The notes beneath the pieces were generated by a model. That model saw only the letters and a program-made list of their open reading frames with translations. It did not search any database and was not told the origin of the DNA. Shown here one piece after another: positions 10,048 to 18,223 of a DNA stretch of 64,000 nucleotides. The DNA is taken from positions 124,001-188,000 of the forward strand of contig JAUIFE010000014.1 of assembly GCA_030429565.1 (NCBI GenBank). Reading direction: 5' to 3'. The position numbers and the translations under genes were made by a program. This DNA is from Holophagae bacterium. GTDB taxonomy: Bacteria; Acidobacteriota; Holophagae; Acanthopleuribacterales; Acanthopleuribacteraceae. Numbering within the stretch: position 1 is the first letter of the stretch; each line of letters opens with the position of its first letter.

Positions 10048-10099
10048 TTGACAAGCCCCGCAAGCGACCCTAGTGTACATAACGAATATATACAGAGAG
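10048..10099 (+). promoter_or_regulatory. Probable promoter and self-operator of the GntR/ABC operon
   Basis: TTGACA at 10048-10053 fits a -35 box. Seventeen bases later lies a weak -10 (TAGTGT, 10071-10076). Overlapping and following it is an imperfect inverted repeat, GTGTACAT..ATATATAC (10073-10093), of the kind bound by YtrA-type GntR repressors. A short palindrome GCTCTTT/AAAGAGC at 10021-10037 sits just upstream. The operator assignment is inference. Confidence 0.5.
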
Positions 10100-10105
10100 A
10101 GAGTT

Positions 10106-10486
10106 ATGCTTCTCCACCTCATTCCTACGTCGTCTGAACCCCTACATTCTCAAATCTATCGACAAATTCGAGGCTTCATCCTGTCTGGAACCCTTGCCCC
10201 AGATTCCGAACTGGCCTCCATTCGCGCCTTTGCACAGCAGCAGAAAGTCTCTGTCATCACCGTTCAAAGAGCCTACGACAATCTGGAACGAGCCGGATTC
10301 ATCCTCACCCGTCGTGGAAAACCCGCCATTGTCGCCCATCTCTCCCTCGAGGAACGCAAGAACATTGTGCGCGCACTGCTCAGAGAACAAGTTCAGCCCA
10401 TTCTTTCCCAAGCAAAATCCGATGGGCTGACCCAGGACGAGCTGATTTCCGAAACGACATCTATGATCAAGTCCCTTGTATACTAG
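10106..10486 (+). CDS. GntR-family repressor, YtrA subfamily
   Basis: This 126-residue protein has a winged-helix DNA-binding domain (PLHSQIYRQIRGFILSG.., then SVITVQRAYDNLERAG, about residues 10-75) and a short tail of about 45 residues. The small size without a large effector domain is the hallmark of the YtrA subfamily, which normally represses the ABC transporter operon it heads. The ATG at 10106 follows a purine-rich AGAGAGAG. The ATPase gene begins 11 bases after the stop. The ligand or stress sensed is unknown; cell-wall-active compounds are the usual inducers in this subfamily. Confidence 0.85.
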   Translation: MLLHLIPTSSEPLHSQIYRQIRGFILSGTLAPDSELASIRAFAQQQKVSVITVQRAYDNLERAGFILTRRGKPAIVAHLSLEERKNIVRALLREQVQPILSQAKSDGLTQDELISETTSMIKSLVY

Positions 10487-10497
10487 GAGAACAACCC

Positions 10498-11379
10498 ATG
10501 AATTCACCTATTTTAGAATTACAACAATGGAAGGCTAAATTATCCAATTTCCATCTTGGCCCTCTTGATTTAAGCCTTCGCCAAGGCCGCGTTGTCGCCT
10601 TGGTTGGTCCCAACGGTGCCGGTAAAAGCACGTTGCTTCACTCTCTAGTTGGATTATTACCTAAGACCTGGGGAACCTGTCGTATTTTTGGTAAACCTCG
10701 TCACCGAGACGATGAAGATGTTATTTGGAAACAGCAATTGGGTTTTGTAGCCGATCACCCTTTGTTACTCGAACGCCACTCTCTGCAAAAAAACGCCAAA
10801 CTCATTAAGCAGCATTATCCAACCTGGAACCAGGCCCTGTTCGAATCGCTCCAACAGCAAAGTAGGCTCCCCATGCACACAGCGGCAAATGCCGTTTCCA
10901 AGGGACAGCGTATGGCTTTTGCCCTAGCGGTTGTCCTCGCCTACACGCCACGTCTCATGCTGTTGGATGAACCCACTGCCGGTCTGGACCCTGTTAACCG
11001 TCACTTTTTCCTCGATCAAATCAAAAATGCGGCGCTGGGAGAACAACAGGCGACGGTTCTGGTTTCAACCCACATCCTCAGTGATGTCGCGCGTATTGCC
11101 GACGAGGTCTGTTTCATGAAAAAAGGCCGGATCGAGACATTCACAGACCGTGAAACGCTCACCCATGACTGGTATCGCGTGAGCTTCCAAACCCAGAATC
11201 AACTGGGCCCACAATCCTTGCCAGGCGTCGTAAAGTGGCAACAGGAAGGGACCTTCTACCAAGTGGTCACCTCATCCTTCGATGCTTTTCGGCAGCACCT
11301 CGAGGGACAAGGTATCACCATCTCTCAAGCAAACGCCCTCAACCTGGAAGAAGTGGCACGCCATCGGATGGAGGTGTAA
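10498..11379 (+). CDS. ABC transporter ATP-binding protein (YtrB-like)
   Basis: This 293-residue ATPase has Walker A GPNGAGKST (about residue 37), a Q-loop near QLGFVADHP, a degenerate signature VSKGQRMAFALA in place of LSGGQ, Walker B LMLLDEPTAGLD, and a switch His in STHILSD. It should energise the permease encoded directly downstream, probably for export. The start ATG follows AGGAG at 10486-10490. Base composition is noticeably AT-richer than the flanking genes. The start of the downstream permease follows this stop by one base, with the ribosome-binding site inside this gene. Confidence 0.9.
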   Translation: MNSPILELQQWKAKLSNFHLGPLDLSLRQGRVVALVGPNGAGKSTLLHSLVGLLPKTWGTCRIFGKPRHRDDEDVIWKQQLGFVADHPLLLERHSLQKNAKLIKQHYPTWNQALFESLQQQSRLPMHTAANAVSKGQRMAFALAVVLAYTPRLMLLDEPTAGLDPVNRHFFLDQIKNAALGEQQATVLVSTHILSDVARIADEVCFMKKGRIETFTDRETLTHDWYRVSFQTQNQLGPQSLPGVVKWQQEGTFYQVVTSSFDAFRQHLEGQGITISQANALNLEEVARHRMEV

Positions 11380-11380
11380 T

Positions 11381-12736
11381 GTGCCGGTATTTTTTATCTT
11401 AGCCCTACTGAGCCTGATCTTGGATCCTGGCTCAGCACAGACCGTGATGATGGCTTTCGGTGTCATACTTTTTGCATCGGGTAAAGGCACAGCATCCCAG
11501 GATGCCGCGGACTTGAGGGAAGCCCTTCTGTTCCAAATACTCCCCATCTCACCACGCAAGCAAGCGTTACGTCATCTCAAGAAAAAAGCCCTCTTCTTAA
11601 TCGCATTCCAAGTGATGGTTATGCTGCGCGTAAACCTCATTCCCGTTAGTGTTGTGGACGAACCGCTTCTCATGTTTATCGGCATAGAGGGCAACCTTCA
11701 GCTTCTTTTAATTTCATGGACGCTTTTCATGATGGGTGCCATTTTCTCATCCAAACACGTTTATCGTTTTACCTATAAGATTTCAGCTGTGCTCTTGAGC
11801 ACACCCTTACTACTCTGGCAGGTAGCCATGGGTTCTTTGTCGGGACAACTGCTCTATGGCGCCTATGTCGCGATCTATTTCAACCTGCTCCTTTGGATTT
11901 ACTGCAAGGTAGCCAAGGTTTTCATAACAGACATTAAAACACCACCCGGAGAACTGCGTCCTTCTGCAGCATGGTCGCCGACAGGCAACCCAGCTTCTTT
12001 TAGGGACACAAAGATTTCTACACCAAGCCAGGCCCCATCCTTACCTCAAGCGAAGTTGACCGAGGAACGGTTTGATCGACAAACCATCACCCCGCTGGTG
12101 TTCGATAAAGCTCGGTTTGACCCCGTAGGTACCCTGATTCGAGCGGACCGATCACAAATCCATCTAGGTATTGCTCTTTTTGGACTACTATTCGTAGTAC
12201 CGGCGGCGTCTCTCATCAAGATGAGTTTCATTCAGTTACTGGGCCTCAACCTGGGCTTGCTCTTTGGTGCTTGTCCACTTTTCATGATCGTCGATCATTA
12301 CAAGAAAGACCACCAGCACCTCATGACCCTTCCCGTTTCCCGGCAACACGTGGCTCGGGCTTGGCTGAAGTTCATGTTCGGTTATCTGGGCGCTCTCATC
12401 TTCTTGGTTTGTGTCATTCAAATACTTGTAATGAAAGCCTTTCCAACAATACTCATCTTGACACCGGCAATCATCCTGCAACTTCTCGTCTTAGGCGTAA
12501 AGAAAGAGCCGGTTTGCACAAAAAGCCCAGCTGATCGTTTTAGAAAAATCTTTTGCTTTTCTTACATTGCATTCGCCATTATCAGCAACATTTTATTTCA
12601 CCATCTCCCGGCGGCATGGGGTGAAGCAAAAAACGCCGTAACAAGCACAATCCCCCCCTTAATCCTATTACTATTTTTTGCTCTAACCAGTGCACTAATG
12701 CTCCGCCACACAAAAACATACCTAGCAAAAACCTGA
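11381..12736 (+). CDS. ABC transporter membrane subunit
   Basis: The GTG at 11381 is chosen because GGAGG lies six bases upstream, inside the 3' end of the ATPase gene, and the protein then begins directly with the hydrophobic PVFFILALLSLIL. A longer frame from 11282 would only overlap the ATPase. The 451-residue product has about ten hydrophobic segments in two blocks (about 1-180 and 260-450). They are separated by a soluble loop rich in Pro/Ser/Thr (about 190-260). It is the permease partner of the ATPase. It resembles large ABC-2-type exporters, but I cannot name the substrate. Confidence 0.8.
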   Translation: MPVFFILALLSLILDPGSAQTVMMAFGVILFASGKGTASQDAADLREALLFQILPISPRKQALRHLKKKALFLIAFQVMVMLRVNLIPVSVVDEPLLMFIGIEGNLQLLLISWTLFMMGAIFSSKHVYRFTYKISAVLLSTPLLLWQVAMGSLSGQLLYGAYVAIYFNLLLWIYCKVAKVFITDIKTPPGELRPSAAWSPTGNPASFRDTKISTPSQAPSLPQAKLTEERFDRQTITPLVFDKARFDPVGTLIRADRSQIHLGIALFGLLFVVPAASLIKMSFIQLLGLNLGLLFGACPLFMIVDHYKKDHQHLMTLPVSRQHVARAWLKFMFGYLGALIFLVCVIQILVMKAFPTILILTPAIILQLLVLGVKKEPVCTKSPADRFRKIFCFSYIAFAIISNILFHHLPAAWGEAKNAVTSTIPPLILLLFFALTSALMLRHTKTYLAKT

Positions 12737-12752
12737 CCCCACCCACAGTTGC

Positions 12753-12796
12753 ACCTGAAATGACGATTCTTGGCGGCGAAATCGCTCATTTCAGGT
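12753..12796. repeat. Perfect-arm hairpin with REP-like core
   Basis: ACCTGAAATGA and TCATTTCAGGT form 11-bp perfect arms. Inside them CGATT pairs with AATCG, with one bulged C. The core at 12764-12784 is nearly identical to 9832-9852. The hairpin lies 16 bases after the permease stop and could act as a 3'-end or transcript-protecting structure. There is no U-tract. Confidence 0.6.
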
Positions 12797-12853
12797 TACA
12801 TAGACCAAGTGGAACCTGCGTCTCAAAGACTGATGTCCCCACGGGAGTCGGAG

Positions 12854-12927
12854 AGACATTATGGAATCGCCATACGATACTCGGGGGGAGGGTTCCCCCC
12901 TGCAGACATCCCAAATCCATAATGTCT
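12854..12927. repeat. Nested inverted repeat before the PP2C remnant
   Basis: AGACATTATGGA (12854-12865) and TCCATAATGTCT (12916-12927) are perfect 12-bp inverted arms. Between them GGGGGG and CCCCCC (12883-12900) form a second stem. The only plausible ATG of the following frame lies within the right arm. Confidence 0.55.
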
Positions 12928-13524
12928 ACGAAATCGGAGGAAACCCACAGGCCTGAGTCATGGGGAGCGATTCCGCCCAAATTCTACCCCAGCGAAGTTC
13001 ACGAAGCGATTCTGAGCCATGCCTTTTGCCATGCCCATTACCATCTTCGAGAGGTCATCGATCAGTCCGCCCAAATTGAAAAAGCGGCGACAACTTTAAC
13101 GGCAGGCATTTTCCATGGCATCCAGCTTGTCTGGGCTCACATCGGCCACTCTCGCATCTACCATCTTCGCGGCAACCAACTCCGATGCCTAACCACGGAC
13201 GACACCAGGGCTATGGCGGCCTTGCGTCAAGGCGACATCACGCTGGATGAGTTTTGGACCCACCCCGGCCAACGCCACTTGACCAAAACGCTAGGCGGAT
13301 CCTCGCCCTACCCCCCGGCCTTCGGTCGTTCCGATTGCGAACCCGGTGACATGCTCCTTTTTTGCACCAATGGGCTTCATGACCATGTCACCGAGGAAGC
13401 CATCCGTCTTGCATTGCTAGGAAAACCGAAAGAGCCGGACCGAAAAGCCAAAATGCTTGTTGGGCTCGCGGAGGCTTCGGGCGGGAAAGACAACACCACC
13501 GCTGTCGTGGTTCAGGTTTCCTAG
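12922..13524 (+). pseudogene. Truncated PP2C-type phosphatase remnant
   Basis: About 200 residues match the middle and end of bacterial PP2C (Stp-like) phosphatases: LVWAHIGHSRIYHLRGNQL, then LTKTLGG, GDMLLFCTNGLHDHV and the terminal GKDNTTAVVVQ. Three things are missing or changed. The N-terminal RxxNEDA-type strand and the DGMGGH metal site are absent, and the usual SDGL Asp is replaced by Asn (CTNGL). Without these ligands catalysis is unlikely. The frame stays open to 12760, but that part looks like unrelated hairpin sequence. No ribosome-binding site precedes the ATG. It is either a decayed gene or a pseudophosphatase. Confidence 0.65.
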
Positions 13525-13966
13525 AGGAACCACTTTTGTCAGCGAATGGACCTGCGATTTTTGGCAAAATTCTTTCACCGGATTCGCGATCACTTTGCGC
13601 GTTAGTTGTGAACACTATATCTGTCGATAATCACACTAACGCACACATAAATAATGATAAGTTTTACGATTCCAACCATCGCCAAATTTTGAAACAGAAC
13701 CAACAATGAATTTAGGCCTTTATTCCTTCATCCTAATCGCTAAAATGACCTTCGTCCTTAATCATCACTCGTTTTAAAAATTCAGACAAGAACGCCTGGC
13801 AAACAGGCTTCTTTCGATTTTTTATCTTAAAGCAAAACTGCTTAACCTGTCTCATAATAGGCCTCTCCGAAATAAGTACATCTCGGAGGCCTTCTACTAT
13901 TGTTGCTTGTCCTTTCTGACCTGCCCTTAGCCCTATAAAAAACTAGCCCATACAGGAGCTTTAACA
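13525..13966. other. AT-rich intergenic region with a hairpin
   Basis: No gene is seen. A hairpin with AGGCCTC/GAGGCCT arms lies at 13859-13892 in the probable leader of the next operon. It has no clear U-tract, so it may be a leader structure rather than a terminator. The region is clearly AT-rich, as expected for a promoter. Confidence 0.5.
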
Positions 13967-16900
13967 ATGCGCGATTTCGTTTACGAATATCGTCCTGTCC
14001 TCTCGTGCGCCCGATTATTCATGGGGTGCTTGTTTCTGATCACCGGCACGACCGGCCTTACCTCCCTCATTGCTCAAGAAACCGATTACCGAGTCGTCGT
14101 CACCGGCACCCTCCGCCGCGACCCTACCGCGATCCACAGCTTCACCGAATCGGTATTGCTGGAGCCGACGCCTTCCGTCCTCACCAACGACCGCAATCCA
14201 GCCCAGCCCATCGCTGTCGCTGTTTCCCCCAACGGCGAAACCCTTGCGGTTGCAACCCAAGACGACCACCGCTTCATGTTGCTCAATAGCGAAACGCTGC
14301 AAATCCAGCGGCGCTTTAACCTGTCCGGTGCCGGTATGGATGTGGTCTTCTCCGCCGACGGTAACTCGGCTTTTGCTTTGAGTGAAGCGCCGTGGGGCAA
14401 ACCCGCCCAAATCTTTCATTTCCAGCTCGACCAACCACGCTGGGACTACTGGGATCTGCCCTCCTTTTCGCAACCACGCGAGTTGTTCCTAACACCTGAC
14501 CAGCGCACCTTGATCGTGCGCGGCACCACCAGCCTTTGCTTCGTCGATCTCAGTGACTTCAGCACCAACTTGGTCAGGCTCACCGCAACGTCCGGCGACT
14601 GGGTCTTCAGCGCCGACGGCCGCAGTTTGTACGTCAGTAACTTCGGCAGCACCACCGCTCCCGGTTCGACGGTCGAGAAAATTGACCTGGCCAGTCAAAC
14701 CGTCGTCGCCCAAATCAGCTTGTACAAAAACCCAGGCGCCATGAGTTTATCGCCGGACGGCCGCTGGCTGGCCGTGGCGACCTTTGACGCATACCCCTAT
14801 CGAAAAACCGGCTTGATTCAGTTCATCGATACCGAAACCGACACGGTGCTCTCACGGCCACACCAAGCCAACAGCTTTATCAATGAAATTCAATGGTTGC
14901 CCGACAATCAGATGATGGTTTACCTGGCTGATTCGTTTGGGTATCTTCAGCTTCGCCCGGCTGAGGCCAACAGTGAACCGCGCATTTATGTCGACGTCTC
15001 CGAAATGGTGGCCACGAACCCGTCGCGCAAGCTTTTCAAGCAAGCGCATTTCGACCAGGCCACCGGTATGGCCTACGCCCGTTTTCAGGACGCCGTCTTT
15101 GGTTTTGACACGCGCAATCACAACCGCGCCTTGCGTTTCCCACTCGGCTACAGTTCCACCGACATGGCCTTGAGCCAGTCGGGCCGAGACCTGTTCGTCA
15201 CTACTTCTGCAAGCAACGATTCACACAACCGTGTCATGCGTCTAAAAACCAACAAGTTCACCTCGATTCAAGAGCACGTCTATCCTTACCAACACCACCA
15301 TGGCTGGATCGATCCCACTTCCGAAACGCTTCAGTTTTCAGAGTCCGGCAAACGCTTCTGGGCTGTCGAAGCCAGCGCCCTGTGTCAGGTCACCGAAAAC
15401 ACCCATTCAAGCAACCTCTACGACCTCTATCGAATGCGCACCGACGACCTGCTTCTGGGTCGCGAGCCAACAAACTTGTGTTTCTTCGACAGTAATACCG
15501 GCCAAAAAATCCGGTCGATTCCCTTGGGTAGTTCGCCCAACACAATGGTGGTTTCGCCGGACGAGCAATTCGTCATGATTACCAACAGTTCATCGGCAAC
15601 CGTCAGCCTGATTGACATTGCGGAACAACAGCTTGTCGCCCATGTCCCCGTTGGCGTTACGCCGCGTAAATTGGTCGCCACCAACACGCATGCTTATGTC
15701 GCCAACGAGGGCGGCAACTCACTGAGTGTGCTTGATTTGGAGACGGCCGTCGTCTCAAACACCATCGCCCTCAATTTTCGCCCGACCGACCTGCAACTGT
15801 CCGCCGACGGCGCAACTTTGCTGGTGTTGCATCAAAGCAACGGCCGCGTCAGTGTGATTGACACGACGGACGAAACCGTTTTGCAGGAGGTCGCGGTTTC
15901 AACCCGTGTGTCCTCGTTCAAGATCAATGGCGCAGGTGACCGCTTCGTTTTGGGATTGAGTAGCCCCAAAGAACTCCAACTCTATACGCGGGATGAAACC
16001 AACGGCACCTGGACCTTTGCGGCGAAAGAAAGCCTACCTTACGCACCTTACGGTCTGTTCCTGACCCCCGACGATGCGCGGATTTATGCGGGCATTAGCT
16101 ACGGCCGTCGCGGCGAAGGCGAGTTTTATGTGTATGGTGGTCGCGACCTGTCACCCATCGCGGTTTTACCAACCGTCGACATGCCCAAGTTCATCCACTT
16201 CAGCCCGGCCTCGGCCGGAGGCGGTGCAGAAACCTTGCCCATCGCCGATCCCGTGTTGAAGGCGTTTTTGGTTGGCTTGTACGACCAAAACTGCGATGCA
16301 GAACTTTCGCCTGCCGAAATCGACGCGGTTACGGTTCTAAACTTCCCGGCTGATTCAAGCAGCACAAGCCGTGTCACCGACCTAACCGGCCTGGCCGCCT
16401 TCCCCAACCTTCAGACCATTCGGCTTCCCAATCATGCCGTCACCGCGCTTAGTCCGTTGCCGGTAAGTTTGGTCGAACTCCAACTGGACGGTAACCAAAT
16501 CGAACAACTCGCCGAGGTACCCGAAGGCTTGTTGATTCTCGACGTCTCCCGCAACCCGCTGGTTTCTGTGGCAGCCCTGCCGTCCACGCTCATCGCGGCG
16601 ATGTTTGATCACACCCAACTCGCCAATTTACCGGTGCTTCCCAACGCCATGCGCATCCTCGTGCTCGACAACACGCCCGGCGTCGATTTGACCGGTCTCG
16701 ACCTAAGTAATCTTTGGTGGCTGGGTCTTTCCGGCTGGGATCAGGCCGACCTTCCCAGCGGGTTAACCCTTTCCGCCTTGCGCTACCTCGATTTGGTCAA
16801 CAACCGCTGCACGCTGGTGCCCGATCTGACAGCCATGCCCAACTTGATCTTTTTGGATTTGACCCAAAATCCCTTGGACGAGGGTATCTGTGATCAGCTA

Positions 16901-17053
16901 GCCGAACTAGCCGTCAGCCGACCCAATTTGGATGTGAGCATCGGCAACTTAACCGGCGAAACACCGAACTGCGAGAGCGAAAAACGCGGCAAGCAACGTC
17001 CCAGTGTGCGTCAACTACTTAACCAAATCCGCGCCAACGGAGGTGCCTTGTGA
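13967..17053 (+). CDS. Exported YVTN beta-propeller protein with C-terminal leucine-rich repeats
   Basis: The 1028-residue product begins with a hydrophobic export signal (about residues 12-35, ending near SLIAQE). Residues about 60-740 form one or two propellers with YVTN-type blades, for example SPNGETLAVATQDD, then NTMVVSPDEQFVMITNSSS and AYVANEGGNSLSVLDLE. An EF-hand-like loop DQNCDAELSPAE (about 776-787) then leads into leucine-rich repeats to about residue 1000. AGGAG precedes the ATG. The stop overlaps the GTG of the next gene by three bases, so the two are translationally coupled. The protein is probably surface-exposed and adhesive; its partner is unknown. Confidence 0.82.
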   Translation: MRDFVYEYRPVLSCARLFMGCLFLITGTTGLTSLIAQETDYRVVVTGTLRRDPTAIHSFTESVLLEPTPSVLTNDRNPAQPIAVAVSPNGETLAVATQDDHRFMLLNSETLQIQRRFNLSGAGMDVVFSADGNSAFALSEAPWGKPAQIFHFQLDQPRWDYWDLPSFSQPRELFLTPDQRTLIVRGTTSLCFVDLSDFSTNLVRLTATSGDWVFSADGRSLYVSNFGSTTAPGSTVEKIDLASQTVVAQISLYKNPGAMSLSPDGRWLAVATFDAYPYRKTGLIQFIDTETDTVLSRPHQANSFINEIQWLPDNQMMVYLADSFGYLQLRPAEANSEPRIYVDVSEMVATNPSRKLFKQAHFDQATGMAYARFQDAVFGFDTRNHNRALRFPLGYSSTDMALSQSGRDLFVTTSASNDSHNRVMRLKTNKFTSIQEHVYPYQHHHGWIDPTSETLQFSESGKRFWAVEASALCQVTENTHSSNLYDLYRMRTDDLLLGREPTNLCFFDSNTGQKIRSIPLGSSPNTMVVSPDEQFVMITNSSSATVSLIDIAEQQLVAHVPVGVTPRKLVATNTHAYVANEGGNSLSVLDLETAVVSNTIALNFRPTDLQLSADGATLLVLHQSNGRVSVIDTTDETVLQEVAVSTRVSSFKINGAGDRFVLGLSSPKELQLYTRDETNGTWTFAAKESLPYAPYGLFLTPDDARIYAGISYGRRGEGEFYVYGGRDLSPIAVLPTVDMPKFIHFSPASAGGGAETLPIADPVLKAFLVGLYDQNCDAELSPAEIDAVTVLNFPADSSSTSRVTDLTGLAAFPNLQTIRLPNHAVTALSPLPVSLVELQLDGNQIEQLAEVPEGLLILDVSRNPLVSVAALPSTLIAAMFDHTQLANLPVLPNAMRILVLDNTPGVDLTGLDLSNLWWLGLSGWDQADLPSGLTLSALRYLDLVNNRCTLVPDLTAMPNLIFLDLTQNPLDEGICDQLAELAVSRPNLDVSIGNLTGETPNCESEKRGKQRPSVRQLLNQIRANGGAL

Positions 17054-18219
17054 AATATTTGATGCTTGTTCTATTAATACCGGCCGCGTTTCATGCAGCG
17101 GCAGCCGACCTTTACCTTCGGCCGAAACCAGGTTTACCCGGCCACGATACTGTGGCGAACGAAGTCCGAATTCAAGAGTTGGCCGCGAATGGTGACTTTT
17201 GGATTCAAGCCGTGGTCGCGGGCAATGAAGAACCGATTTCCGCCGCGCAAGTGGAGGTCGCTTATCCCGCTCACTGGATCCTCGTTGATAGCGCGGAGCC
17301 ATTACGGACGGACAGCAACCTATCAAATGAATACGTGGCCTTCCTGCCCAGTAGCCCCAGCGGTGAGTATCAAGATGATCTCATTCAAAACGAGTTTGGG
17401 AAGTGGCGCGCGATGATGGTTCTTGCAGATTTCCAAAGTCATCTACGGCCGTCGCCTGAACCACAAGTGCTATTCGAAATGCGCTTCCGCGCGGCAGGCC
17501 GCACCCAGGCCTCCTGCAGTTCTTCCGAAGGTCGCATTACCGTCAAACCCGCCGGCATGGATCCGCTCCATGGCACCATGGTGCTTAACCACCGAGCCGG
17601 GTTGATGCCGCTCACCGTGACTGACCATCAACCAGTCCGGTTGACCCACGAGGGCGTGCGCCAAAAAGGTAACCTGACCCGCTACCTCCCCGGCGGCGAC
17701 GACCTGGTCGTTGATTTCAATGACTTGGCCGTGTTGTTACGCTGCATCACCACGGACCAACGCGGCTGCGGCCTTGCGCGTCTCAGCGAAGCCGAATACC
17801 ACCAACTCACCGATCTCGACTGCAGCGGCGGCGCCCCCAATGGGTCCGACCTCAACGCGCTGCGTTTGCTCATCGAAGGATCCGCAATGACGACCGCCAA
17901 AACATCCCAGGCGCTTCTGTTGAAGCCGGAACAAGGTTTTTTCGCGCTTGACCTCGGCGACTTCCCTGGCGGCCTGGCCCTTCAAACGCCACGCAATGAC
18001 GCGCAGTCGTTGGCATTTCTCGACGCCGCTCAAGCGCTGCCAGGTTGGCGTGCGACGCTTATCGACCAGCCAGGCACCTCGCTCGTGGTGCTGTTGCTTC
18101 CCGACGAAAAGGCACACGCGCGCGATACCCGCATCGCTTGGCCCGCAAGCAGCGACCGCGTCCTTCCATTAACTGTGACGACCTTGCAAACCCGCGTAAC
18201 GTTATCAGAACAGGAGTAA
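17050..18219 (+). CDS. Exported protein with cohesin-like N-terminus and dockerin-like motif
   Basis: The GTG start overlaps the previous stop. The 389-residue product has a signal peptide (MKYLMLVLLIPAAFHAAAAD). A beta-rich domain of about 170 residues follows (EVRIQELAANGDFWIQAVV..QVLFEMRFRAAG), which resembles cohesin-like or surface-layer modules. The segment VDFNDLAVLLRC..DLDCSGGAPNGSDLNALRLL (about 218-276) has the spacing of a degenerate dockerin/EF-hand pair. The C-terminal 100 residues are unassigned. The next gene starts four bases after this stop, so it belongs to the RHS operon. An accessory or anchoring role for the RHS protein is inference. Confidence 0.65.
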   Translation: MKYLMLVLLIPAAFHAAAADLYLRPKPGLPGHDTVANEVRIQELAANGDFWIQAVVAGNEEPISAAQVEVAYPAHWILVDSAEPLRTDSNLSNEYVAFLPSSPSGEYQDDLIQNEFGKWRAMMVLADFQSHLRPSPEPQVLFEMRFRAAGRTQASCSSSEGRITVKPAGMDPLHGTMVLNHRAGLMPLTVTDHQPVRLTHEGVRQKGNLTRYLPGGDDLVVDFNDLAVLLRCITTDQRGCGLARLSEAEYHQLTDLDCSGGAPNGSDLNALRLLIEGSAMTTAKTSQALLLKPEQGFFALDLGDFPGGLALQTPRNDAQSLAFLDAAQALPGWRATLIDQPGTSLVVLLLPDEKAHARDTRIAWPASSDRVLPLTVTTLQTRVTLSEQE

Positions 18220-18223
18220 CGCC

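Noticed and set aside
12760-12921. N-terminal extension of the PP2C-like frame
   Set aside because: It consists of two hairpin sequences and gives a Pro/Gly/Arg-rich translation unlike any phosphatase N-terminus.
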